Assembly (NCBI RefSeq): GCF_008642275.1
Contig: NZ_CP029189.1
Location: forward strand, 5,748,001 to 5,812,000
Length of the DNA: 64,000 bases
Reading direction: 5' to 3'
Source of the DNA: Streptomyces venezuelae
GTDB taxonomy: Bacteria; Actinomycetota; Actinomycetes; Streptomycetales; Streptomycetaceae
The translations under genes were made by a program, and so were the position numbers. The notes beneath the pieces were generated by a model, which was given only the letters and a program-made list of their open reading frames with translations, searched no databases and was not told the DNA's origin. This document shows positions 50,860 to 59,399 of the stretch, one piece after another (position 1 is the stretch's first letter; each line of letters begins with the position of its first letter).

Positions 50860-53109
50860 ATGACTCCTGGTGCCATGCGGGTCGCCGTCGTCGGCGGGGG
50901 ACCGGGAGGGCTCTACGCCGCCGCGCTGCTGGCCCGCCAGGGCCACACGGTGGAGGTCTGGGAGCGCAACGCCCCGGACGACACCTTCGGCTTCGGCGTG
51001 GTGCTCTCCGACGAGACCCTCGGCGGCATCGAGCGGGCCGACACCGTCGTCCACACCGCCCTGAGCGCGGAGTTCGTGCGCTGGGACGACGTGGACATCG
51101 TGCACCGCGGCCGGCTGCTGACCTCCGGCGGCCACGGCTTCGCGGCCATCGGACGGCGCCGGCTGCTGGAGATCCTGCACGAGCGCTGCGCGGGCCTCGG
51201 CGTCCGCCTCCGCTTCCGCTCAGAGGCCCCGCCGGCCGACGAGCTCGCCGCCTCGCACGACCTGGTGGTCGCGGCCGACGGAGTGCACAGCCAGATCCGG
51301 GAGGCCGGCGCCGCGCACTACGGGCCGGCGCTGACCGGCGGACGCTGCCGCTACATCTGGCTCGCCGCCGACTTCGCCTTCGACGCCTTCCGCTTCGAGA
51401 TCGCGGAGACCGAGCACGGCGTCATGCAGCTGCACGCCTACCCCTACTCGGCCGACGCCTCCACCGTGATCGTGGAGATGCGCGACGAGGTGTGGCGGGC
51501 GGCCGGCTTCGACCTGTGCGACGAGGAGGAGTCGGCGGCCCGCTGCGCCAAGATCTTCAGCGAGGCCCTGCGCGGGCGCCCGCTGCGCGGCAACCGCTCC
51601 GCCTGGACGCAGTTCCGTACCGTCGTCAACGAGCGCTGGTCGCACGGCAACACGGTGCTGCTCGGCGACGCCGCGCACACCGCCCACTTCTCCATCGGCT
51701 CCGGAACCAAACTGGCGGTGGAGGACGCACTCGCGCTCGCCGAGGCCGTGGCAGCCGCACCGGACGACGTCCCGGCCGCCCTCGCCGCGTACGAGACGGC
51801 CCGCCGTCCGGCGGTCGCCAGCACCCAGCGGGCGGCGGCCGCGAGCCGGCACTGGTTCGAGGAGCTCGCCGGCTACGTCGACCAGTCCGCCCGGCAGTTC
51901 GCCTTCAACCTCCTCACCCGCAGCCGCCGGGTGACCCACGACAACCTGCGGCTGCGCGACGCACGGTTCACGCGGGCCGTCGAAAGGGACTTCGGCTGCC
52001 CCGAAGGCACCCCCGCGATGTTCACGCCCTTCACCCTGCGCGGCCTGACCCTGCGCAACCGGGTCGTCGTCTCACCGATGGACATGTACTCGGCCGAAGA
52101 CGGAGTACCGGGCGACTTCCACCTCGTCCACCTGGGCGGGCGGGCACTGGGCGGGGCCGGGCTGGTGATGACGGAGATGGTCTGCGTGTCCGCCGAGGGC
52201 CGCATCACACCCGGCTGCACCGGCCTCTACACCCAGGAGCAGACGGCCGCCTGGAAACGGATCGCCGACTTCGTCCACACCTCCGCGCCCGGTACCGCCC
52301 TCGGCGTCCAGCTCGGGCACGCCGGCCGCAAGGGCTCGACCCGGGTGATGTGGGAGGGCATGGACGACCCCCTGCCCGAGGGCAACTGGCCGCTGGTGGC
52401 GGCCTCCGCGCTGCCCTACCGGCCGGGCGTCTCGGCGCTGCCGCGCGCCCTGGAGCGCGCGGACATGGCGGCGCTGTGCTCCGATTTCGCCGCGGCCGCC
52501 GTCCGTGCCGCCGACGCCGGATTCGACCTGCTCGAACTGCACTGCGCCCACGGCTACCTGCTCTCCGGCTTCCTGTCCCCGCTGACCAACCACCGCGACG
52601 ACGAGTACGGCGGCTCCCTGGAGAACCGGCTGCGCTTCCCGCTGGAGGTCTTCGACGCGGTCCGCGCGGTGTGGCCGGCCGACCGCCCGATGACGGTCCG
52701 CCTCTCGGCCACCGACTGGGCACCCGGGGGCACCTCGCCCGAGGAGGCGGTGCGGATCGCGGCCGCCTTCGCCGCCCGCGGCGCGGACGCCATCGACGTC
52801 TCGACCGGCCAGGTCGTCGCGGACGAGGCCCCCGAGTACGGGCGCTCGTACCAGACCCCGTACGCCGACCGGATCCGGGGCGCGGTCGGCGTCCCCGTCA
52901 TCGCGGTCGGAGCCATCTCGTCCTGGGACGACGTGAACTCCCTGCTGCTGGCCGGCCGGGCCGACCTCTGCGCCCTCGGCCGTCCCCACCTCTACGACCC
53001 CCACTGGACCCTGCACGCGGCCGCCGAGCAGTCCTACGAGGGCCCGGGCGCGCCCTGGCCGGCCCCGTACCGTGCGGGCAGCCGCACACCGCCGACGGGC
53101 CGCGGCTGA
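50860..53109 (+). CDS. Bifunctional salicylyl-CoA 5-hydroxylase / 2-aminobenzoyl-CoA monooxygenase-reductase type
   Basis: A 749-residue fusion. The N-terminal ~385 residues are a class A FAD monooxygenase: VAVVGGGPGGLYAA (8-21) for ADP, and LLGDAAHTAHF for FAD ribityl. The C-terminal part (about 388-740) is an old yellow enzyme-type FMN reductase: RGLTLRNRVVVSPMDMYSA, GVQLGHAGRKGS and HCAHGYLLSGFLSP. This exact fusion defines the salicylyl-CoA 5-hydroxylase and anthraniloyl-CoA monooxygenase group. Substrate choice between the two cannot be made from sequence here. Confidence 0.92.
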   Translation: MTPGAMRVAVVGGGPGGLYAAALLARQGHTVEVWERNAPDDTFGFGVVLSDETLGGIERADTVVHTALSAEFVRWDDVDIVHRGRLLTSGGHGFAAIGRRRLLEILHERCAGLGVRLRFRSEAPPADELAASHDLVVAADGVHSQIREAGAAHYGPALTGGRCRYIWLAADFAFDAFRFEIAETEHGVMQLHAYPYSADASTVIVEMRDEVWRAAGFDLCDEEESAARCAKIFSEALRGRPLRGNRSAWTQFRTVVNERWSHGNTVLLGDAAHTAHFSIGSGTKLAVEDALALAEAVAAAPDDVPAALAAYETARRPAVASTQRAAAASRHWFEELAGYVDQSARQFAFNLLTRSRRVTHDNLRLRDARFTRAVERDFGCPEGTPAMFTPFTLRGLTLRNRVVVSPMDMYSAEDGVPGDFHLVHLGGRALGGAGLVMTEMVCVSAEGRITPGCTGLYTQEQTAAWKRIADFVHTSAPGTALGVQLGHAGRKGSTRVMWEGMDDPLPEGNWPLVAASALPYRPGVSALPRALERADMAALCSDFAAAAVRAADAGFDLLELHCAHGYLLSGFLSPLTNHRDDEYGGSLENRLRFPLEVFDAVRAVWPADRPMTVRLSATDWAPGGTSPEEAVRIAAAFAARGADAIDVSTGQVVADEAPEYGRSYQTPYADRIRGAVGVPVIAVGAISSWDDVNSLLLAGRADLCALGRPHLYDPHWTLHAAAEQSYEGPGAPWPAPYRAGSRTPPTGRG

Positions 53110-53148
53110 ACCCGATTCGTGCGGTGCCGCGGGCGGCGACGGGAGCGG

Positions 53149-54072
53149 TCAGACGTCGAAGGCCGGGCCTGCGTCACCGGTGGTGCCGGCTCGCGCGCGG
53201 TCCGTACGCAGGGCGCTGGGAGTCAGGCCGAGGTGGCGGCGCATGGTGCGGGTGAGGTGGCTCTGGTCGGCGAAGCCGCACGCGTCGGCGACGGCCGCGA
53301 TCGCGGTGTCGGTGGTGAGCAGGGCCCTGCGGGCCTGTTCGAGCCGCTGACCGAGGACGTACTGGTGCGGGGACCGTCCGGTGGAGGCGCGGAAGACGCG
53401 GGTGAAGTGGGAGGGGCTCACGCCGGCGACCCGGGCGAGGTCGTCCAGGGTGACGCGCTCCGCGAGATGGGTGTGGATGTAGTCGGTGACCTGCGCCAGC
53501 CGGCGCGGCGGCAGACCGGACGGCGCGGGCGCGAGGCCGGCTCCCCGGGATGCCGAGGTCTTGATGACGTGTGCGGCGACCGCCTGCACCAGTGACTGGG
53601 CGTAGAGGGCGTCGGCGGGATCCTTCTGCTCGTACTCGAGGACGAGGCGCTCCACCATCATCGCGAGGAACGGGTCGTTGCGGTGGTAGTCGGGGGTGAT
53701 CTCCAGGGTGCCGCCGAAGCCGCCCTCGTCGGCGAGCTTCTCCAGCCAGGCCGGGTCGAAGGCGACGAGCATCAGCTCCACGTCGTCCTCCCAGCGGGGG
53801 CGGGATGCCCAGCCGGCCGGATTGATCAGGGACTGCCCGCGGTGGAAGCGCTCCCTGCGGGCGTGCCCGTCGGCACTCCAGCGCAGATTCGTCGACGTGC
53901 CCGAGTGCACCACCAGGACGTGCGCACTCGGGCCGACGGGCGGCTGGGCGCCGGGGCGCTTCCCGGCGGCCAGCTCCGTGTCGCGTTCCACGACGGCGTG
54001 GTCCAGGTCGGGTCCGCTGCCCGACAGGTGGACGAGGTGGGGCTTGATCAGGGACGTCGCAGGGCTGGGCAC
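53149..54072 (-). CDS. AraC family transcriptional regulator
   Basis: A 307-residue protein with an N-terminal cupin-like sensing domain and a C-terminal double HTH (YIHTHLAERVTLDDLARVAG, SPSHFTRVFRASTG, CGFADQSHLTRTMRRHLG). It is divergent from an SDR gene, with two 16-bp direct repeats in the gap, so it probably activates the SDR. GTG 54072 is the likely start; the frame continues upstream but with non-coding composition. Confidence 0.88.
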   Translation of the reverse strand: MPSPATSLIKPHLVHLSGSGPDLDHAVVERDTELAAGKRPGAQPPVGPSAHVLVVHSGTSTNLRWSADGHARRERFHRGQSLINPAGWASRPRWEDDVELMLVAFDPAWLEKLADEGGFGGTLEITPDYHRNDPFLAMMVERLVLEYEQKDPADALYAQSLVQAVAAHVIKTSASRGAGLAPAPSGLPPRRLAQVTDYIHTHLAERVTLDDLARVAGVSPSHFTRVFRASTGRSPHQYVLGQRLEQARRALLTTDTAIAAVADACGFADQSHLTRTMRRHLGLTPSALRTDRARAGTTGDAGPAFDV

Positions 54073-54166
54073 ATCCCCATTATCGGTGCGCGGGTGCCCG
54101 ATCGCACGGGTCGGGCCGGGCGGCGGTGCGGTGCGTGGCGGCCCGGAGCGATCGCGTGATGCGTTT

Positions 54167-54201
54167 GTTCCAGGGCGGCCGGATCGTTCAAGAACGGCCG
54201 G
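54167..54201. promoter_or_regulatory. Direct repeats between araC-type gene and SDR gene
   Basis: GTTCCAGGGCGGCCGG (54167-54182) and GTTCAAGAACGGCCGG (54186-54201) are 16-bp direct repeats with three mismatches, start to start 19 bases. Two direct half-sites about two helical turns apart are typical for AraC-family binding. The second copy also contains CGTTC-AA-GAACG. Confidence 0.5.
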
Positions 54202-54257
54202 GGCCGGGCGGGCGACATTGGTGGCGCACCTCGTGCGGACACCGGAAGGAACCAACC

Positions 54258-55016
54258 ATGAGCTCGAACCACTCGCTGTCCGGCAAGACCGTCCTCGTCG
54301 GAGCCGGGGCGAAGAACCTCGGTGGTCTGATCAGCACCAGCGTGGCGCGGGACGGCGCCGACGTCGTGATCCACTACCACTCCGACGCCACCGCCGCGGA
54401 CGCGCGCAAGACCGCCGAGGCGGTCGAAGCGGCCGGCGGCAAGGCCCTGACCGTCCAGGGCGACCTGTCGCGGGTGAGTGAGGTGGAACGGCTCTTCGCC
54501 ACAGCCAAGGACCACTTCGGCGGCATCGACGTCGCGGTCAACACCGCGGGCATGGTGCTGCGCAAGCCGATCGTGGAGACCGCCGAGGAGGAGTACGACC
54601 GGATGTTCGCGGTCAACTCCAAGGCGGCGTACTTCTTCATCCGCGAAGCCGGCCGGCACCTCAACGACAACGGCAAGGTGATCACGGTCGTCACGTCGCT
54701 GCTCGCGGCGTTCACCGACGGCTACTCGACGTACGCCGGCGCGAAGGCCCCGGTGGAGCACTTCACCCGGGCCGCCGCCAAGGAGTTCGCCGCCCGCGGC
54801 ATCTCCGTCAACAACGTGGCGCCCGGCCCGATGGACACCCCGTTCTTCTACGGCCAGGAGACCCCCGAGCGCGTGGCGTTCCACAAGTCGCAGGCACTGG
54901 GCGACGACCTCACCAAGATCGAGGACATCGTGCCGCTGGTGACCTTCCTGGCCACCCACGGCTGGTGGATCACCGGCCAGACGATCTTCGCCAACGGCGG
55001 CTACACCACCCGCTGA
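54258..55016 (+). CDS. Short-chain dehydrogenase/reductase
   Basis: A 252-residue classical SDR. The cofactor loop is VLVGAGAKNLGG (Asn in place of the usual Gly-x-Gly end), the NNAG-equivalent reads VNTAGMV, and the active site is Ser-(13)-YSTYAGAK with the Tyr-x-x-x-Lys intact. The GGAAGGA ribosome site and ATG 54258 are clear. Substrate unknown; regulated presumably by the divergent AraC protein. Confidence 0.9.
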   Translation: MSSNHSLSGKTVLVGAGAKNLGGLISTSVARDGADVVIHYHSDATAADARKTAEAVEAAGGKALTVQGDLSRVSEVERLFATAKDHFGGIDVAVNTAGMVLRKPIVETAEEEYDRMFAVNSKAAYFFIREAGRHLNDNGKVITVVTSLLAAFTDGYSTYAGAKAPVEHFTRAAAKEFAARGISVNNVAPGPMDTPFFYGQETPERVAFHKSQALGDDLTKIEDIVPLVTFLATHGWWITGQTIFANGGYTTR

Positions 55017-55027
55017 TCCGGACCGCG

Positions 55028-55098
55028 CCGCGCCCGCGCCGCGCCCGCACCGCGCCCGCGCCGCGCCCGCGCCGCGCCCGCGCCGCGCCCGCACCGCG
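55028..55098. repeat. 11-bp tandem repeat, about 6.5 units
   Basis: CCGCGCCCGCG is repeated six times in register with G/A variation at the last position, then a partial unit. It lies between the convergent SDR and SnoaL-like genes and is followed by another GC-rich hairpin. Confidence 0.9.
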
Positions 55099-55157
55099 GG
55101 CCGGGCCGGGGTGCACCCGGCCACGGGGCACCTCCGGCCCGGCCCCGGCCCGCGGCT

Positions 55158-55565
55158 CTACGCCTTCGACACCTGGGTGTTCTGGCAGACGGTCAGCAGC
55201 CAGCGGCCGTCCTCGTCCTTGGTCATCACGTACGTCGGGACGCCCTCGTCCCCGGGCCCGTCGGCCGAGTGGTAGACCTGGCTGACCTTGACCGCGGCCA
55301 CGTCCGGGCGCAGGAACTGGAGGTGGGTGACGGTGTACCCGACCCGGCCGTCCCAGCTCGCGCCGGGCAGGACCGCGCGGGTGAAATCGGAGATGGCGTC
55401 GAGGCCGATGAGGACCTTGCCGCCGCCGGTGGTCCAGAGGGCGTCGGGATGGAAGAGGGAGAGGAAGGCGTCGGGGTCCTTGGCCTGCTGGGAGGCCTCG
55501 ACGGCGGCCACCACCTGGTGGATGGCCTCGATGTCGGCGGTCAGGGCCGTGCTTTCGTTCGTCAT
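55158..55565 (-). CDS. SnoaL-like / SgcJ-EcaC type polyketide-cyclase-fold protein
   Basis: A 135-residue NTF2-like protein (ADIEAIHQVVAAVEASQQ, DAFLSLFHPDALWTTGG, SQVYHSADGPG). NTF2-like folds of this size act as cyclases, isomerases or binding proteins. I choose ATG 55565 because a MerR-type promoter immediately upstream would start transcription at about 55566, making the message leaderless; ATGs at 55574 and 55577 overlap the -10 element. Confidence 0.78.
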   Translation of the reverse strand: MTNESTALTADIEAIHQVVAAVEASQQAKDPDAFLSLFHPDALWTTGGGKVLIGLDAISDFTRAVLPGASWDGRVGYTVTHLQFLRPDVAAVKVSQVYHSADGPGDEGVPTYVMTKDEDGRWLLTVCQNTQVSKA

Positions 55566-55572
55566 GCGGATC

Positions 55573-55603
55573 ATCATGCAACCTCAAGGGAAGTTGAGGT
55601 CAA
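55573..55603 (-). promoter_or_regulatory. MerR/SoxR-type promoter with 19-bp spacer
   Basis: On the minus strand TTGACC (55603-55598) and CATGAT (55578-55573) are separated by 19 bases that include the inverted repeat CCTCAA-6-TTGAGG. The overlong spacer with a CCTCAA palindrome is the hallmark of MerR-family (SoxR-like) activated promoters. Confidence 0.7.
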
Positions 55604-55787
55604 GGTCCGTCTCGTGCAGCGATCACCGCCGGAACTCGCCTTCAGGGCACTAGGATCGACCGCGCCGGCATGGCTTGAGTGACGCTCCGGGAGAGCGGTC
55701 CGGCCGAAGCGGACCCTCCACGCCCGGAGCTGATGGAAGCGGACCGACCGGCTTCGGTGAGGGCGACTAGGGATCCAGGGGGCGCAC

Positions 55788-56093
55788 GTGCAGTTCATGC
55801 TCATCGGCCAAGACGGGAGCGACGCAGGCGCGTCGGCCCGCCGTTCGGCGGTGCGTGAGGCTCATATCGCCCTCGGCGACAAGCTCGTGGCCGAGGGAAA
55901 GATGCTCTTCGGGACGGCTCTGCTCGGGGACGACGGCGGCATGATCGGTTCCATGCTCGTTCTCGACTACCCGTCGCGGGCCGAGCTCGACCAGTGGCTT
56001 GCCATCGAGCCGTATGCCACCTCGGGAGTATGGGAAGAGATCACGATCACCCCGGTGCGGGTCGGCCCCTCCTTCGAGGGCCTGCACAAGTAG
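55788..56093 (+). CDS. YciI-like protein
   Basis: A 101-residue YCII-family protein: MQFMLIGQDGSDAG, RRSAVREAHIALGDKLVAEG and SRAELDQWLAIEPYATSGVW fit the ferredoxin-like alpha/beta barrel of the family, including the conserved His and Asp. Function is unknown for most members. GTG 55788 is preceded by GGGGGC. Confidence 0.8.
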   Translation: MQFMLIGQDGSDAGASARRSAVREAHIALGDKLVAEGKMLFGTALLGDDGGMIGSMLVLDYPSRAELDQWLAIEPYATSGVWEEITITPVRVGPSFEGLHK

Positions 56094-56130
56094 CGGCGGA
56101 TCCGGTCCGCCCCGGCACCCGCGCCCGTGT

Positions 56131-56970
56131 TCACGCCGGGACGATCTCGGCGCGGTCCTCGACCGGGGTGTAACCCAGGCGCTGGTAGACGCCGTTGCTG
56201 GTGGGGTTGGCCAGGTCCGTGAAGAGGAGGACCTCGCCTGCGCCGGCCGCGTACGCCGCTTCGCTCACCGCGTGCGTGACCCCGGCGGCGTATCCGCGGC
56301 CCCGGTGCTCGGGCGGGGTGTAGACGGGGCCGACGCGTGAGGCGGAGCCGATCGGGCGCGAGAAGCCGGCCAGGGAGACGGGAACACCGGCGTGCTCCCA
56401 CAGCCGGACCCCGCCGTAGGAGATCCGGTCGCGCAGCCTGGCCTCGGAGGCAGTGCCCGGGACGTTCACCTCCGTGTTGAAGGCCGTGACCCACTCCAGC
56501 AGCAGCGGGAGGTCGGCCACGGAGGCGGGCCGGGCCCGGCCCGCCGGTGCCGGATCCGGGGGGACCAGGCCGGCCAGCCGGTACAGGCGCAGCTCCTCGG
56601 CGATCCGGGTCGGTCGCCCCCAGGCCTCGGCCAGCACGTCGGCGTCCGGGCGGCGGGCGTTGAACCCGTGCGCCCCGGCGAGCAGCGGTTCGCCGGCGAG
56701 CGCGGCCCCGAGCGCCCGGACCGCCTCCCCGGGCAGCACGCCGAGCACGACCGGGTACGGCGGCGTGCACAGCAGACCACCGGCGACGGCGCCGTCGGCC
56801 CCCGTCCACCAGCCGAAGAAGGGGGCGCCGTCGCCATAGGCGTCGGTCCCGCGCCGCCGCAGCCCGTCTGCCACGGTCAGCAGCAGGGTGTTGGACACGG
56901 GCAGCGCGGCCGCGGCCGGGCCCGCCGCGGCCAGGTAGGCCGTCAGATCCGTGGTGAAGGTCCAGGTCAT
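56131..56970 (-). CDS. GNAT-family N-acetyltransferase
   Basis: A 279-residue protein whose C-terminal third is a GNAT domain: VGPVYTPPEHRGRGYAAGVTHAVS carries the acetyl-CoA pyrophosphate loop (R-G-x-G-Y-A), then LFTDLANPTSNGVYQRLGYTPV. The N-terminal half is a second, degenerate acetyltransferase-like domain. Substrate unknown. Confidence 0.85.
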   Translation of the reverse strand: MTWTFTTDLTAYLAAAGPAAAALPVSNTLLLTVADGLRRRGTDAYGDGAPFFGWWTGADGAVAGGLLCTPPYPVVLGVLPGEAVRALGAALAGEPLLAGAHGFNARRPDADVLAEAWGRPTRIAEELRLYRLAGLVPPDPAPAGRARPASVADLPLLLEWVTAFNTEVNVPGTASEARLRDRISYGGVRLWEHAGVPVSLAGFSRPIGSASRVGPVYTPPEHRGRGYAAGVTHAVSEAAYAAGAGEVLLFTDLANPTSNGVYQRLGYTPVEDRAEIVPA

Positions 56971-57170
56971 GGCCCATCGTGGCGCGACGGGGCGGGCGCC
57001 CGCACCTGGAGGGCAGCCAGTTCGGCCACCACGGCGGCACGTCGTCCGGGCCGCACCGCTCCGGGTCCCCGGGGCAGCCGTCCAGCGTCCCCGTCGTGGC
57101 GAAGAACGCGAGCACCACCGCCGCGCGCACGAGCAGGACCGGCACGGGCCGCAGCAGCACGGGCAACCGC

Positions 57171-57977
57171 CTATGCCGGCGGTTCCACGAACCCGGCCCC
57201 GACGTCCCGCAGCCGGGAGTGGAGTTCACCGAAGACGGCCGCCGCCCGGTCGCCCGGCCAGTCCGCCGGGAGCAGGTCCCGCGGCAGGCCCGGGTCGGCG
57301 TACGGCAGCCGGCGCCAGGTGTCCAGGGCGAGGAGGTAGCCCCGGTAGGCCTCCTCCGGAGTCGGCCCGGGGCCCGAGCGCAGGGCGCGCAGGACGGGTT
57401 CGTGGAGGTCGAGGAACTCCTCGTGCTGCTTGGCCAGGGCCGCCAGGTCCCACCAGCGGGCCACCGCCTCGGCGGTCGGGGCGAAACCGAGGTGGGCGCC
57501 GCGGAAGAGTTCCACGTACGGCGTCAGGTGCAGGCGCTCCAGGGTGTGCGCGGTCTCCTCGGCCAGCCGGGCCGGGGCGATCCACACGCCCGGCGCCACC
57601 GCGCCGAAACCGAGCCGGGCGAGCCGCGAGCGGAGCAGGTGCCGTTTGTTCCGCTCCTGCTCCGGGACCGAGAACACCGCCACCAGCCACTCGTCCGACA
57701 GCCGGGTGCTGCCGTAGATCCGGCGGTCGCCGTCGTCCAGCAGCTGCCGCGCCTCCTCGGAGAGCCCGTACGCAGCCGAGCCGTCCGCCGCGCGTTCGGG
57801 CAGCAGGAAGCCGCGCCGCTTCAGCCGGGACACCGACGAGCGGACCGACGGGGCGTCCACGCCGGCCGCGCCCAGCAGGCGGATCAGCGCGGCCACCGGG
57901 ACGGGGCCCTCGAAGGCCCGCCCGTAGGCTCCGTAGAACGTGACGATCAGGGATCGCGGAGTGTGCTGCTCGACCAC
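57171..57977 (-). CDS. paaX: PaaX family transcriptional regulator
   Basis: A 268-residue PaaX-type repressor with N-terminal winged HTH (LIVTFYGAYGRAF, SVRSSVSRLKRRGFL) and the PaaX central and C-terminal domains (DEWLVAVFSVPEQERNKRHLLRS in part; DLLPADWPGDRAAA). PaaX proteins sense aryl-CoA thioesters such as phenylacetyl-CoA. It is in the same orientation as the CoA ligase at 59.4 kb, from which it is now separated by two fold-back repeats and an IS481 element. A fold-back repeat begins only 10 bases upstream of its GTG. Confidence 0.9.
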   Translation of the reverse strand: MVEQHTPRSLIVTFYGAYGRAFEGPVPVAALIRLLGAAGVDAPSVRSSVSRLKRRGFLLPERAADGSAAYGLSEEARQLLDDGDRRIYGSTRLSDEWLVAVFSVPEQERNKRHLLRSRLARLGFGAVAPGVWIAPARLAEETAHTLERLHLTPYVELFRGAHLGFAPTAEAVARWWDLAALAKQHEEFLDLHEPVLRALRSGPGPTPEEAYRGYLLALDTWRRLPYADPGLPRDLLPADWPGDRAAAVFGELHSRLRDVGAGFVEPPA

Positions 57978-57986
57978 GGGTTCACT

Positions 57987-58155
57987 CTAGGCCGTCTCTT
58001 CCGGACCTTGCCGGGCCCGCGACGCCCGGCACCGCACCCGGCCGCGTTGTCGGGGCCGCCCGGGTACGTCCAGTACACGGGCGCCCCTCCGCCTTGCCGG
58101 CCACGGCACCGGACGCCGCGGGCTCGGCCGGCAAGGTCCGGAAGAGACGTCCTAG
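57987..58155. repeat. 165-bp fold-back repeat, copy A
   Basis: Bounded by CTAG at both ends. The outer arms CTCTTCCGGACCTTGCCGG (57996-58014) and the exact complement (58128-58146) form a 19-bp stem; inner arms around GCCCGGCACCG and GTAC-GTCCA-GTAC also pair. Copy B beyond the IS is about 96% identical, and shorter relatives occur at 59395-59430 and 63673-63740. It looks like a MITE or other dispersed structured element without coding capacity. Confidence 0.85.
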
Positions 58156-59105
58156 GTGTATTGCCCAGTGAGGTTGGGGACGCGGCTGGCGGGTGGTTTG
58201 CCTGCGAGCGCGGTGTGTCCGCGGTGGTGATTGTAGGTGTGTAGCCATTGGGGGAAGGCGTCGCGTCGTTCCTGCTCGGAGCGGTAGGGGCGGGCGTAGG
58301 CCCACTCGTCCAGCAGGGTCCGGTTCAGTCGTTCGACCTTGCCGTTGGTCTGGGGCCGGTAGGGCCGGGTTCGCTTGTGGGCGATCCCGGCCGCTGCCAG
58401 CAGGTCACGCCAGGCGTGGGACTTGTAGCAGGAGCCGTTGTCGGTCAGGACCCGTTCGACGGTGATTCCGGCACTGGCGTAGTAGGCCTGGGCCCTGCTC
58501 CAGAAGGCCGTGGCGGTTTCCTTCTTCTCGTCGGCGTGGATCTCGCTGTAGGCGAGGCGGGAGTGGTCGTCGACGGCGGTGTGGATGTACTGGTAGCCGA
58601 CGCCGGTCTTGGTTTTGCGGCCGGCCTGCCGGCCGAGGGTCTTGTGGCCGCCGCCGTCGGGGATGTTGCCGAGCTTTTTGATGTCGACGTGGACGAGTTC
58701 GCCCGGACGCTCACGTTCGTAGCGGCGTATGACACGGCCGGTGGCCCGGTCCAGATGCGTCAGGCGGGCCAGGCCGAACCGGGCCAGCACACGGTGCACG
58801 GTCGAGGGCGCCAGGCCCAGCAGGTGGGCGATGCGGGCCGGACCCCACCGCCGCTGGATGCGGACCTTGATGATCCGGCGTTCGGTGCGGGTCGCGGTCC
58901 GGCGAGGGCTGTGGTGCGGTCGGGAGGAATGGTCGGCCATACCGGCCTCGCCCAGGGCCCGGTAGCGGATAGCCCACCGCTGGGCGGTGGTCGGCGAGAC
59001 CTGGAAACGCTCGGCAGCCCGCCGAAGGGGCCAGCCGTCCACGACCACACAACGGGCCAGGCGTAGTCGTCCGGTCTCGGTCAGGGGTGCATTACGGTGG
59101 GGCAC
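58152..59105 (-). CDS. IS481-family transposase
   Basis: A 317-residue transposase with N-terminal HTH domains (PHRNAPLTETGRLRLARCVV, SPTTAQRWAIRYRALGE) and a DDE core (VHVDIKKLGNIPDGG, AVDDHSRLAYSEIHADE, RVLTDNGSCYKS, QTNGKVERLNRTLLDEW). GTG 59105 is the usual start and has AAAGG upstream. The stop codon TAG lies in the flanking target sequence CCTAGG and not in the element itself. All catalytic residues are present, so it may be active. Confidence 0.93.
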   Translation of the reverse strand: MPHRNAPLTETGRLRLARCVVVDGWPLRRAAERFQVSPTTAQRWAIRYRALGEAGMADHSSRPHHSPRRTATRTERRIIKVRIQRRWGPARIAHLLGLAPSTVHRVLARFGLARLTHLDRATGRVIRRYERERPGELVHVDIKKLGNIPDGGGHKTLGRQAGRKTKTGVGYQYIHTAVDDHSRLAYSEIHADEKKETATAFWSRAQAYYASAGITVERVLTDNGSCYKSHAWRDLLAAAGIAHKRTRPYRPQTNGKVERLNRTLLDEWAYARPYRSEQERRDAFPQWLHTYNHHRGHTALAGKPPASRVPNLTGQYT

Positions 59106-59228
59106 GAGGGCCTTTCTGGTCGCCGGTGCAGATGTCGCAATCCACACCAGGCCAGAAGGCCCTCACCCATTTCAAGATCCCTCAACCGAGACCTGCATCA
59201 CCCGTCCACAACCTCCCCGGACAGAACA
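58157..59228 (-). mobile_element. IS481-type insertion sequence, 1072 bp
   Basis: The element runs from TGT (58157) to ACA (59228). Its ends match as imperfect terminal inverted repeats: TGTATTGCCCAGTGAGGTTG on the left and TGTTCTGTCCGGGGAGGTTG as complement of the right. It is flanked by the 6-bp direct repeat CCTAGG (58151-58156 and 59229-59234), fitting the NCTAGN target preference and 6-bp duplication known for IS481. Confidence 0.92.
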
Positions 59229-59233
59229 CCTAG

Positions 59234-59399
59234 GCCGTCCCTTCCGGACCTTGCCGGGCCCGCGGCGTCCGGCACCGCACCCGGCCGCGTTGTCGGGGCC
59301 GCCCGGGTACGTCCAGTACACGGGCGCCCCTCCGCCTTGCCGGCCACGGCACCGGACGCCGCGGGCTCGGCCGACAAGGTCCGGAAGAGACGACCTAAG
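59234..59399. repeat. 165-bp fold-back repeat, copy B
   Basis: Nearly identical to copy A in the same orientation, with about six differences; its outer arms have two mismatches. Before the insertion sequence arrived the two copies were joined head to tail at CCTAGG. The last bases (CCTAAG) contain the stop codon of the CoA ligase gene. Confidence 0.85.

Noticed and set aside
55028..55098. 11-bp tandem repeats as a CRISPR-like array
   Set aside because: Units are contiguous with no spacers; a simple GC minisatellite.
56971..57170. A small membrane protein on the minus strand (LLVRAAVVLAFFATTGTL)
   Set aside because: Attractive hydrophobic stretch, but the frame runs on into an antisense-free shadow of the GNAT gene without a stop and has no ribosome site; too weak to call.
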